From Candidatus Merdimorpha stercoravium (GTDB lineage Bacteria; Bacteroidota; Bacteroidia; Flavobacteriales; UBA1820): 15,988 nt of DNA. Positions within the stretch are counted from its first letter, which is position 1; each line of letters opens with the position of its first letter. A program made the position numbers and the translations under genes. The notes under the pieces are model-generated. The model did not search any database. It worked only from the letters and a program-made list of their open reading frames with translations, and was not told the DNA's origin. Below, one piece after another: positions 8,567 through 14,866 of the stretch. The stretch is from positions 1 to 15,988 of the forward strand of contig DVLY01000065.1 of the NCBI GenBank assembly GCA_018715295.1, read 5' to 3'.

Positions 8567-8613
8567 GGAGGCGTTCAGCGCTGCGCCCTGCGGGCGCAGC
8601 GCTGAACGCCTCC
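8567..8613 (-). terminator. Long perfect hairpin after the META lipoprotein gene
   Basis: A 22 bp perfect stem (8567-8588 with 8592-8613) closes a 3-base TGC loop, 19 bp past the lipoprotein stop codon and upstream of the M16 promoter. It has no T-tract on either side, so it is not a classical intrinsic terminator. GC-rich hairpins of this kind beyond stop codons probably end or protect transcripts here. Structure is certain; function is inferred. Confidence 0.7.
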
Positions 8614-8631
8614 CATACTACTGCGCGCGGA

Positions 8632-9042
8632 TCACTTGGCCCGCACGCCCTCTATCCTCAAACCATCTTCCGTGGTGAGGGTAAGACGGTTGCCCCTGAC
8701 CTCAAACTTCTTTACCTTGACGATCTCCCGGGCCAGGAGCTGCTCCTGTTCGGCCTTGTTGTGGCAGTACATCCGGGTCATCCCCACGTTGCCCACCACC
8801 TCGATATCCGGACCCTCGCTGAGGTATTGTCCGAAATAACGGTTGCAACCCGTCGAACCGAAGAATTGCCCGCTCTTGGCGAAAGTGATGTCCGGCCGGC
8901 CGTCCTTGTCGGTATCGTGCCCCCCGATCGAAACGATCACATAAGTAACGTCCTGCGGCAGAGCCACATTCCGCTGGGTCGCACATCCAGCGGCAAGCCA
9001 CCCCGCCAACAGCGCCGCCGCCAGCCACATGCTTTTTTTCAT
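8632..9042 (-). CDS. META-domain (HslJ-like) lipoprotein
   Basis: This 136-residue protein is a predicted lipoprotein. It has MKK, a hydrophobic segment at 6-18, and the lipobox LAAGC with the lipidated Cys at 20. The mature part is a single META domain, recognised by FFGSTGCNRYFGQY (61-73) and the later GMTRMYC (87-93, the TRMAC-like motif). META/HslJ proteins are small periplasmic or outer-membrane proteins linked to heat, novobiocin or envelope stress; the biochemical role is not settled. Residues 43-51 (DTDKDGRPD) look like a DxDxDGxxD calcium loop, unusual just before the META signature. The ATG at 9042 was chosen because it places the signal peptide correctly. It is monocistronic, divergent from recR, and bounded by a hairpin. 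Confidence 0.87.
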   Translation of the reverse strand: MKKSMWLAAALLAGWLAAGCATQRNVALPQDVTYVIVSIGGHDTDKDGRPDITFAKSGQFFGSTGCNRYFGQYLSEGPDIEVVGNVGMTRMYCHNKAEQEQLLAREIVKVKKFEVRGNRLTLTTEDGLRIEGVRAK

Positions 9043-9097
9043 ACCGTGCTTTTTCGTAATTTTACCCCGCCGCGTGCTTTGTCGGGTGAGTACCCCA

Positions 9098-9105
9098 CAA
9101 ATGTA
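9098..9105 (-). promoter_or_regulatory. Predicted -7 element for the META lipoprotein gene
   Basis: The minus strand reads TACATTTG here, a perfect TAnnTTTG match, giving a leader of ~49 nt before ATG 9042. A second perfect match (TAAATTTG, 9119-9126) lies further upstream. Neither has a TTTG at the usual 19-21 bp distance, so which one is used is open. The plus-strand promoter of recR must lie in the same AT-rich stretch, but I see only weak matches. Confidence 0.4.
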
Positions 9106-9148
9106 CATTATTTTTTTCCAAATTTATACCTTGTAACACAACGTCCCG

Positions 9149-9760
9149 ATGGACTATCCCTCCAAAATATTTTCCCGCGCCGTCCAGCAAATCGCCACCC
9201 TGCCCGGAGTGGGCGAAAAAACCGCCCTGCGCATGGCCCTGCACCTGCTGCGCCAAGACCCCGAACAGGTCCGCAGTCTGGCCCAGGCCCTTACCGACCT
9301 GACCGAGCACATCCACCGCTGCACCCGTTGCCACAACCTGTGCGATGCGGAAGAGTGCGACATCTGCTCCGACCCCTCGCGCGACTTTTCCACCGTCTGC
9401 GTGGTGGAAGACGTGCGCGACGTGATGGCCATCGAACAGACCGGACAATACCGGGGCGTGTACCACGTGCTGGGCGGACGCATCTCGCCGATGGAAGGCA
9501 TCGGCCCCTCCGACCTGCAGATCGCCTCGCTGTGCCAGCGCGTAGCGCAGGAAGAACTCTCGGAGCTCATCTTCGCCCTCTCGTCCACCATCGAAGGCGA
9601 CACCACCGCTTACTATATCTACAAGATGCTCCCCCGCAAGGACCTGCGCATCTCCTCCATCGCGCGCGGAGTATCGGTAGGCGAAGAGTTGCAATACACG
9701 GACAACGCCACCCTGGGCCGTTCGCTGACCAACCGCATCCCCTACGAAGGTTCCCTGTAA
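9149..9760 (+). CDS. recR: Recombination mediator protein RecR
   Basis: This 203-residue RecR is the ring-forming partner of RecO (and RecF) that loads RecA onto SSB-coated gaps in recombinational repair. It shows all family parts in order: an N-terminal helix-hairpin-helix (about 10-31, IATLPGVGEKTALRMA), a C4 zinc finger (C58, C61, C70, C73), a TOPRIM domain starting at VCVVEDVRDVMAI (83-95), and the YHVLGGRISPMEGIGP region. The ATG at 9149 opens with the conserved DYPSKIF. It is the only confident plus-strand gene in the window, divergent from the lipoprotein gene and convergent with the phage-derived operon, whose last stop codon is 72 bp away. Confidence 0.98.
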   Translation: MDYPSKIFSRAVQQIATLPGVGEKTALRMALHLLRQDPEQVRSLAQALTDLTEHIHRCTRCHNLCDAEECDICSDPSRDFSTVCVVEDVRDVMAIEQTGQYRGVYHVLGGRISPMEGIGPSDLQIASLCQRVAQEELSELIFALSSTIEGDTTAYYIYKMLPRKDLRISSIARGVSVGEELQYTDNATLGRSLTNRIPYEGSL

Positions 9761-9765
9761 CGCAT

Positions 9766-9807
9766 CCAGCCCTTTTCGGGGGACGGAAGTCCCCCGAAAA
9801 GGGCTGG
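9766..9807. terminator. Bidirectional 19 bp hairpin between recR and the phage-like operon
   Basis: A perfect 19 bp stem (9766-9784 with 9789-9807) closes a GGAA loop 5 bp after the recR stop and 25 bp after the stop of the convergent tail-tube gene. No T-tract follows on either strand. It probably terminates or insulates both transcripts. The lower arm shares GGGGGACGG with the palindrome at 8551-8559. Confidence 0.7.
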
Positions 9808-9832
9808 CTTGCCCGGGCTATCCGCGCCCCCT

Positions 9833-10327
9833 TTACGCATCGACCGGTTTCGGACGGGCGATGATCCGCGGCTTGTCCTCCGCCTTGAACACCGTCGCCG
9901 TAACCGTGATCAGGAAAAGCCCCGAACGGGAAAAACTGCCGTTGAGCTTGGCCACCACCGAAGCGCGGGGGATCTCGATCTGCAAGCCCGACTTGGGCGT
10001 TACCCGAATGCTCAATTCCACCGTCGGATTGACATCGGGCGCATTCCACGCCCCGCTTTCGAGGTCTTTCGTACCGCCCATCAGTTCCACCAAAGCATCC
10101 ACATCGGCATCCATGATGGAAAACGTCAGAAGGACCTTTCCCCCTTTCGAAACCGAGACCACCGGCACGTCGCTCTCCTCGGCGTAATGGTCGATCACCT
10201 CCGGTTCGTTCTGGGTGAGCATGCACGAATCCTGATAGGTCATCCCCAGCGTCTTGTACTGGTCTTCGGTTTCCTCCGTTTTTTTGATTTCGATCTTGGA
10301 AAGACCGAATGTTGCTACACTTGCCAT
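9833..10327 (-). CDS. Putative phage tail tube protein
   Basis: This 164-residue protein has no catalytic motif. It is mostly beta-strand-rich with a long central acidic part (residues 20-90) and a C-terminal run of alternating hydrophobic residues (VELSIRVTPKSG, SRSGLFLITVTATV) typical of tail-tube beta sandwiches. The tail assignment rests mainly on size, fold impression and place: it follows a tail-terminator-like gene, as tube genes do in siphophages. It is the last gene of the operon; nothing that should follow (tail chaperone, tape measure) is present before recR. It starts at ATG 10327, 45 bp after the previous gene. Assignment by homology was not possible, so the function is moderately uncertain. 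Confidence 0.6.
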   Translation of the reverse strand: MASVATFGLSKIEIKKTEETEDQYKTLGMTYQDSCMLTQNEPEVIDHYAEESDVPVVSVSKGGKVLLTFSIMDADVDALVELMGGTKDLESGAWNAPDVNPTVELSIRVTPKSGLQIEIPRASVVAKLNGSFSRSGLFLITVTATVFKAEDKPRIIARPKPVDA

Positions 10328-10372
10328 AATTTCATTTCTTTTTTGTTGTTGTTAAACCTTTCTCCCGCTCGT

Positions 10373-10780
10373 TCACGCCCCGGCCCGCAGGCTGACCGAC
10401 ACCTCCATCTCGGCGCAGAACATCTCGCCCTGCGAAGAAAAGGTCTGCGCGTCCACCCACGTGAGGCATCCTTCGGAAAAGACCTCGTCCAAGGCATCGA
10501 AAACCTTCGAACAGAGGTATTCCAGGCGCTTGTAATCCGGGATCAGTTCCACCGCATCGCCCCGGTCGGAAAACACCGGCGAAGTGTACAGCACCACCCG
10601 CGCCTTGGCCACCGCCCCCGGTTCCAGCAGGGCTCCCGAAGCCTGGATCACGATGTCTTCCTTGTCGGAATTGACCGGACGGGCATCCTTGTACAGCCCA
10701 CCGGTGATCTCCCGCACCACGTCCAGACCCGCCAACCTCCGATACAGGAGCGTCGCGATCGAAAAAGTCGATTTTTTCAT
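10373..10780 (-). CDS. Putative tail terminator / tail completion protein
   Basis: This 135-residue alpha/beta protein has an N-terminal helix (SIATLLYRRLAG), a helix near the centre (YLCSKVFDALDEVF), and a C-terminal strand with alternating residues (EMFCAEMEVSVSLRAG). Such proteins close the head-proximal end of siphovirus tail tubes, and their genes usually sit directly before the tube gene, as here. I do not recognise a named family. The ATG at 10780 is preceded by AAAAAACGAGAGA, a leader shared with the scaffold-like gene. Confidence is high that it is a gene and moderate for function. Confidence 0.55.
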   Translation of the reverse strand: MKKSTFSIATLLYRRLAGLDVVREITGGLYKDARPVNSDKEDIVIQASGALLEPGAVAKARVVLYTSPVFSDRGDAVELIPDYKRLEYLCSKVFDALDEVFSEGCLTWVDAQTFSSQGEMFCAEMEVSVSLRAGA

Positions 10781-10786
10781 GTTTCA

Positions 10787-10799
10787 TCTCTCGTTTTTT
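10787..10799 (-). repeat. Shared leader motif, copy 2 (before the tail-terminator-like gene)
   Basis: Same 13-mer as at 13367-13379 (minus strand AAAAAACGAGAGA). The rest of the two intergenic regions is unrelated, so the shared stretch is either a selected translation signal or a relic of duplication. Confidence 0.55.
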
Positions 10800-10838
10800 C
10801 ACCACATCCGCCGGACGGCACCGCCCCGCGGACGATCT

Positions 10839-11168
10839 TCATATCCACAGTTTGCATCCCAAGGGACCCGAAACAAAATCGGCCACACAACCGCTGGCCA
10901 CCCGTTCGTTTCCCTGGCGGGAATACACCCGCACGGGCGTTCCCAACTTCAGCGCAGGCGTCCCGGCCGGAAGGTACAGCACATAGCTGAAACGATACTC
11001 CGTCCCCCCTTGCAGGCGGACCACCTGTCCCGAACCGTTGCGCACGGCCCGGCAGATCGCATACTCGGTCTCCTGAACCGGAGCCGGATCGTAATCGCCC
11101 GAGGGATCAGTCGTCGCATCCCCCGGCGGGATCACCGTCAGAATATCCGGATACAGATCGAACATCAT
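10839..11168 (-). CDS. Putative head-tail stopper (head closure) protein
   Basis: This 109-residue protein is predicted to be beta-rich, with strands such as EYRFSYVLYLP and TPVRVYSRQG, and ends with the hydrophobic GPLGCKLWI. Size, beta content and position between an adaptor-like and a terminator-like gene fit the stopper proteins of the siphovirus neck (SPP1 gp16 / HK97 gp7 type). A strong GAGGAGGAAA ribosome site lies 4-5 nt before ATG 11168; a second ATG follows immediately. No family was recognised by motif. Confidence 0.55.
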   Translation of the reverse strand: MMFDLYPDILTVIPPGDATTDPSGDYDPAPVQETEYAICRAVRNGSGQVVRLQGGTEYRFSYVLYLPAGTPALKLGTPVRVYSRQGNERVASGCVADFVSGPLGCKLWI

Positions 11169-11206
11169 CGCGTTTCCTCCTCGTTTCCAACCTTGTTTCC
11201 CGACCC

Positions 11207-11527
11207 TTACCAGATATCCGAACTGTCGCGCACCGCATCGCGGAAAATCCCCGGATGCTCTCCCGCAGGATCGTACTGCCGGTAGAGGCTCTCGGCCAAG
11301 GTCGTCAGCAGACTTCTGTCGGCCACCGTAAGCGAAAAACCGTCCATCGCCACATCGGGCGACACGGCCAGCGCCATGTACACATCCGCCCGTGCCAGCA
11401 TGAACTCCGGCGTCTGCCCCGTGTACGGGGCCTCCGGGGTCAGCTTGCGGTCTATCACGATACGCTCCAGCGCCGTTTCATCCAGCGGATAGCCCACCGC
11501 CATCCGCAAAGCTTGTAATACCGTCAT
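11207..11527 (-). CDS. Putative head-tail adaptor protein
   Basis: This 106-residue, mainly helical protein (TVLQALRMAVGY, TPEFMLARADVYMALA, RSLLTTLAESLYRQY) matches the size and all-helical character of HK97 gp6-like adaptors that bind the portal ring. It is the first gene after the capsid gene, the usual adaptor position. The link is by order and predicted structure only. A terminator-like structure and possible minigene separate it from the capsid gene by 154 bp, so it is probably expressed at a lower level than capsid. If it is an adaptor it needs a portal partner, which the window does not encode. Confidence 0.55.
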   Translation of the reverse strand: MTVLQALRMAVGYPLDETALERIVIDRKLTPEAPYTGQTPEFMLARADVYMALAVSPDVAMDGFSLTVADRSLLTTLAESLYRQYDPAGEHPGIFRDAVRDSSDIW

Positions 11528-11571
11528 GATCGGTCGTCGTCTTGTTTTATCGGTTTCACTGTTTTCTTTCT

Positions 11572-11634
11572 TCAGAAAAAAAGGGGAGCGGGCCGCCCCG
11601 ACGAGGGCTTCCCCATTCTTCTCCGGAGCATCAT
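11572..11634 (-). other. Possible 20-codon minigene overlapping the terminator after the capsid gene
   Basis: On the minus strand GGAGGG (11638-11643) is followed 3 nt later by two consecutive ATGs (11634, 11631) and an open frame of 20 codons rich in Arg, Pro and Ser (MMLRRRMGKP...APLFF) that stops just past the T-tract of the terminator. Its reading frame covers the whole hairpin, so translation could melt it. This may be chance, because ribosome sites in Bacteroidetes are often not Shine-Dalgarno based. Confidence 0.25.
11576..11614 (-). terminator. Intrinsic terminator after the major capsid gene
   Basis: On the minus strand a GC-rich stem (GGGG and AGC pairing around a GC-rich interior, 11583-11614) is followed at once by seven T residues (11576-11582). 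It lies 67 bp past the capsid stop codon and before the neck genes. This is the only hairpin in the window with a proper T-tract. Partial read-through would give more capsid than neck and tail proteins, a common late-gene arrangement. Confidence 0.6.
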
Positions 11635-11681
11635 CGACCCTCCGGCAGCCTCACTCCCCCGACACACATCCACTTTCCGTC

Positions 11682-12764
11682 TTATTCTCCCTGACCGGCC
11701 AAGGTGTCGAACAGGAAGCAACGGTCGGCATTGCCCCACACCGGAATCGCATTGGCAATTCCCTTGGTTACTTCCGTTACCGGATCCTCGGTCGAGTATT
11801 TCTTGATCAGAATGTGTTCGCGTTTGACCTTCGTGGCCACGCTGTCGGTAACCATCTCGTCGGCCATCGGACCGTGGTACGTGTACCCGCAGGCCAACTC
11901 CGGCACGAAAGTTACCACCCCGCGCTCCCAAGGATTGACCGTGGTGCGCTGCCCGGACTGCCCCTCGAGGGTAACATACGTGTCGATCAGACGGATCTCG
12001 GGCAAACGGTGCGCCTTGAGGGCAATGTTCACCTCGTCCACATTGGGGATCTTGAGCCGGCCCACCTGCGGCACCCACGACGAGCAGAAATCGATCGCCT
12101 CGTCGGAAGCCATCATCGCGTAGAACGTCTCCAGGTCCATGAACATGTACTTGAGCAGCATACCCCCGCCCACGCCTTTGGCCACCACCGAACGGATGTC
12201 CGAGATCGGAGTAGCCGAAGCGGCATTTTCCTCGTTCCAGGCTGTCGTCGCTTTCAGTTTGTGCTCTTCGGGCACCCCGAAATCGACCGTCGTCTCGGTA
12301 ACCGTCCCGGCATTGTTCGAACTATCGAGCACGAACCCTCCGGTAGAAAGCGCCCGCAGAGCCAACCACTCCAAACGGGCATTGACCCCCTTGAAGCAAA
12401 AGTCGGTATCGGCGTACACCCAGTTCATCAGCGCGCGCTGTCCCTCCTCGCTGCTGTAGTAGTACTGCAGGTGCTGGTACTCGTTCAGGTCGGTCTCTTC
12501 CTTGACCCGGACGATCTCGATCTTGGGGATCTTCCCCGTCAGGCGTTCGATTACATTGCGCGTCTTCTTCGGCGCAGCCACATTGTAGGACACCACATCG
12601 GCCGCCACATTGATGCCGTAATCGCCCGAAAGCGCCCGCCAGGTGAGCGTCGGGGTGAACATCACCGGAAAGATGGACGGGTAGTAAAAATCGTCCAGCG
12701 TGTAGGCGTCCACCACCGCCTGGAGATCGTTCTCGGAAATTTCCTTGATCAAAGTCTTTTTCAT
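11682..12764 (-). CDS. Major capsid protein (lambda gpE-like family)
   Basis: This 360-residue protein resembles the lambda gpE-type major capsid family. An N-terminal arm and a region around RALSGDYGINVAADVVSY precede the helical spine (EEGQRALMNWVYADTDFCFKGVNARLEWLALRAL, cited as the stretch from about residue 108 to 141), where capsid proteins commonly have a long helix. The C-terminal part, VTFVPELACGYTYHGP through KREHILIKKYSTEDPVTEV, with the last strand, is typical of the A-domain/beta-strand end that contacts the neighbouring subunit. It is too short to include a scaffold domain, and there is no adjacent protease, so the preceding gene probably provides scaffolding. ATG 12764 has a weak AAGAAG site. 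It is the most strongly recognised structural gene here besides terminase. Confidence 0.75.
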   Translation of the reverse strand: MKKTLIKEISENDLQAVVDAYTLDDFYYPSIFPVMFTPTLTWRALSGDYGINVAADVVSYNVAAPKKTRNVIERLTGKIPKIEIVRVKEETDLNEYQHLQYYYSSEEGQRALMNWVYADTDFCFKGVNARLEWLALRALSTGGFVLDSSNNAGTVTETTVDFGVPEEHKLKATTAWNEENAASATPISDIRSVVAKGVGGGMLLKYMFMDLETFYAMMASDEAIDFCSSWVPQVGRLKIPNVDEVNIALKAHRLPEIRLIDTYVTLEGQSGQRTTVNPWERGVVTFVPELACGYTYHGPMADEMVTDSVATKVKREHILIKKYSTEDPVTEVTKGIANAIPVWGNADRCFLFDTLAGQGE

Positions 12765-12844
12765 CTTCTTGTAAAATTGTTAATACGTTACACAAATATC
12801 CACATCATCGTTTTTTCCTTCGGAAAGCCGTCTGGCCGGGCGGA

Positions 12845-13363
12845 TCATCCCTTGAGTTTCCCCGCCAGGGGCGAATCGCTGCGCAACGACCGCAGGTAAT
12901 TCTCCACCGCCGGCGACACCTTCGCCGTCTGGGTCGCCTGCTGCGGGCGCGGCTGCTGCGCCACCTTTTCATCGGCCTGCTGCTGCAGGTACGCCTTGTA
13001 CCCCGCCTGGATCGCATCGGCCGAAGGCACCACCTCGCCCTGGAGGGTATCCACCTCGAGCGCAGCCTTCCAAAAAGCCTCGGGCACACCCCGATCGGCG
13101 AGTTCCTTGGAGAGCGCCTGGACGAATTCCGCCTGCGTCGCCCATCCCTGCTCGTACTCGGCCAACTGCGCCTCGGCCTGCGCCGAAGCCGAAAAACGCT
13201 CGGAGAGCATCGCCATCGCATCGGCCGCAGCCGTTACCAATTCGCTACGCCGCGCCGCATCGCCCCCGCAGACCGTCTCCAGAAAGCCCGCCAGCTTTGC
13301 CAACACATCGGCCGGGATCGACGGATAATCCCGCTGCCACTGTTTCAAGATCTCGTTTTCCAT
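12845..13363 (-). CDS. Putative capsid scaffold-like protein
   Basis: This 172-residue protein is almost entirely helical and rich in Ala, Glu and Gln. It has heptad-like stretches (ERFSASAQAEAQLAEYEQ), a Gln/Pro-rich linker at ~130-147 (QQQADEKVAQQPRPQQATQT), and a basic helical C-terminus (VENYLRSLRSDSPLAGKLKG). Internal scaffolds usually look like this and bind capsid protein through a C-terminal basic helix. It stands directly before the capsid gene, the usual scaffold position. Where a portal gene would be expected, between TerL and capsid, this is the only gene; it is far too short for a portal (usually 400-550 residues). ATG 13363 follows the AAAAAACGAGAGA leader. Confidence 0.6.
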   Translation of the reverse strand: MENEILKQWQRDYPSIPADVLAKLAGFLETVCGGDAARRSELVTAAADAMAMLSERFSASAQAEAQLAEYEQGWATQAEFVQALSKELADRGVPEAFWKAALEVDTLQGEVVPSADAIQAGYKAYLQQQADEKVAQQPRPQQATQTAKVSPAVENYLRSLRSDSPLAGKLKG

Positions 13364-13366
13364 TTT

Positions 13367-13379
13367 TCTCTCGTTTTTT
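13367..13379 (-). repeat. Shared leader motif, copy 1 (before the scaffold-like gene)
   Basis: The minus strand reads AAAAAACGAGAGA, 3 nt before ATG 13363. The identical 13-mer occurs before the tail-terminator-like gene at 10787-10799, 6 nt before ATG 10780. It probably serves as ribosome binding site with an A-rich upstream enhancer. Confidence 0.55.
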
Positions 13380-13420
13380 TAGTTTGAAGCATCGATTGTA
13401 TTTTTGTAATACTTGTTTTA

Positions 13421-13451
13421 CGAATATACGAATAAATTATCTAAAAAGAAA
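13421..13451 (-). promoter_or_regulatory. Possible promoter for scaffold and capsid genes, with tandem TACGAATA
   Basis: In the AT-rich 93 bp gap after TerL the minus strand has TTTC (13448-13451), a 19 bp spacer and TATATTCG (13421-13428), each one mismatch from the TTTG / TAnnTTTG consensus. The -7 region overlaps two adjacent copies of TACGAATA (plus strand, 13419-13426 and 13427-13434). A separate capsid promoter would be sensible, but the match is imperfect. Confidence 0.3.
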
Positions 13452-13456
13452 ATATT

Positions 13457-14854
13457 TTACCCAAAAAATCTCGCCAAATCCTTCGTCGCCCCCGGCGGGT
13501 GCAGCACGAAATACATCCGCATCATCAGCGCATCGGCCACGTCGGGTGAACGGCCCAGCACCTCCTTCACCCGAGCCTTCGGCACCACCGCCAAGCGACC
13601 CTCGCCCGAAACATCCACCGCCCGCACCTGCTCCAACTCCTCGATGATCCGCGAGCGGAGCTGCGGATCGTCCACCGCCACATAGACCTGCCCCCGCCCC
13701 ACCGCATCGGCCAACAGGAAATAGCACTGCGACTTCAGGTTGGTAAAATTCTGTTTCTTTCCCCGCACATCCACCGGCGAGGCATTGTTGCAAAACCCCT
13801 TGCACTTGAGCAGGTCGGCCACCCCGCCCCCCACGCCGTCCTCGTCGCACACGATGTGGGACAAGGGCACCCCCGCCGCCGAAGCCAAGGACGAAATATC
13901 CCCCGCCGTCGCGTCCACCCCCTGGCGGGCGCGCACCACGATCTTCTCGCAACGCATCCCGTTCCACAGACAGATCACCGTCGAGTCGTCTCCGAACCGG
14001 GCAATGTCGGCCGTGATGAACCGCTCGCCCGAAGCCACCCCCGTATTGGAAAACACATCCACGATCCGGTCGTAAGCCATCAACGCCATCGGATCGTCCT
14101 GATACTCCCAGTTGCCGCACAACAAGCGCTGCACCGAACGGCTGTCCAGACCCCGCAAACTCTCGGCATAGTGCGGGGAAATAAACGGATTGTCGCGCAG
14201 CAACGACTCCACAAAACGCTTGTCCGGCTCCAGGGTCCCTTCCCGGAAAGGCTTGTAAAAGCGCGAATACACGAAGCCTTTCGACGGGTTGCACGTACCC
14301 AGCATCTTGGGCACCAGCCCATACTCCCCCAAACGGTACCGGATCCGCGAACGCACCACATTCCACGCGCGCAGGGACACCTGATTGCACTCGTCGATGA
14401 AAGCCCCCGTGATCTCCAGCGAGCCCAACTCGTCGAACTCCGGATCGGAAGGCCTCGCCTGCAGGTGCCGCATCAGGATCACCGACCCGGCCGTGCCCAC
14501 TGACACCTCGCCCCGCTGGTCGTTTACCCGCAACCACGAAGCCGGAAGCCCCTGCAAACGCGCCACTTGCCGCAAGGTATTGAGCGTAGTCTGCCGCAAG
14601 GTCGTCGCCGCCCGCCGCGCCATCAAATACCGGCTGCCCGGGTATTTCAACGCGCACTTGAGCAGCCAATAGCACCCCAACACCGACTTGCCTCCGCCGG
14701 CTCCCCCGCCGAAAAGCACCTCGATGGTCTTCCCGTCCTCCAAATAGTCCAAAGCCTCCGTCTGTTTCCGCGTCAGTTCCATCTTTCCCTTGTCCTTTTC
14801 CCCTTCCGCCCGTCGCTCCCTGCCGGGAACGCCCAGTCGTTTTTCCTCCCTCAT
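13457..14854 (-). CDS. Phage terminase large subunit (TerL)
   Basis: This 465-residue packaging motor has an N-terminal ATPase and a C-terminal RNase H-like nuclease. Walker A GGGAGGGKS is at 49-57, Walker B AFIDE at 151-155, and the coupling motif GTCNPS at 186-191. The nuclease acidic residues are visible as D283 (TADIARFGDD), D337/D339 (VCDEDGVGGG) and D438/D441 (RSPDVADALM). All motor and nuclease motifs are intact. The start is uncertain: ATG 14854 is 12 bp past TerS and gives a 24-residue basic extension, while ATG 14782 (MELTRKQTEAL) matches the usual terminase N-terminus and has AGGGA just upstream. It pumps DNA through a portal, which is missing from the window. Confidence 0.92.
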   Translation of the reverse strand: MREEKRLGVPGRERRAEGEKDKGKMELTRKQTEALDYLEDGKTIEVLFGGGAGGGKSVLGCYWLLKCALKYPGSRYLMARRAATTLRQTTLNTLRQVARLQGLPASWLRVNDQRGEVSVGTAGSVILMRHLQARPSDPEFDELGSLEITGAFIDECNQVSLRAWNVVRSRIRYRLGEYGLVPKMLGTCNPSKGFVYSRFYKPFREGTLEPDKRFVESLLRDNPFISPHYAESLRGLDSRSVQRLLCGNWEYQDDPMALMAYDRIVDVFSNTGVASGERFITADIARFGDDSTVICLWNGMRCEKIVVRARQGVDATAGDISSLASAAGVPLSHIVCDEDGVGGGVADLLKCKGFCNNASPVDVRGKKQNFTNLKSQCYFLLADAVGRGQVYVAVDDPQLRSRIIEELEQVRAVDVSGEGRLAVVPKARVKEVLGRSPDVADALMMRMYFVLHPPGATKDLARFFG

Positions 14855-14866
14855 CTGCGCAAAACC

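Noticed and set aside
9761..9832. Attachment site (att) at the recR/cassette junction
   Set aside because: No tRNA gene, integrase or direct repeat matching the right part of the window was found; the other end of the element is not visible.
11526..12899. Plus-strand frame of 457 codons opposite the capsid gene
   Set aside because: It is a shadow of the capsid gene, with no recognisable motif and no promoter.
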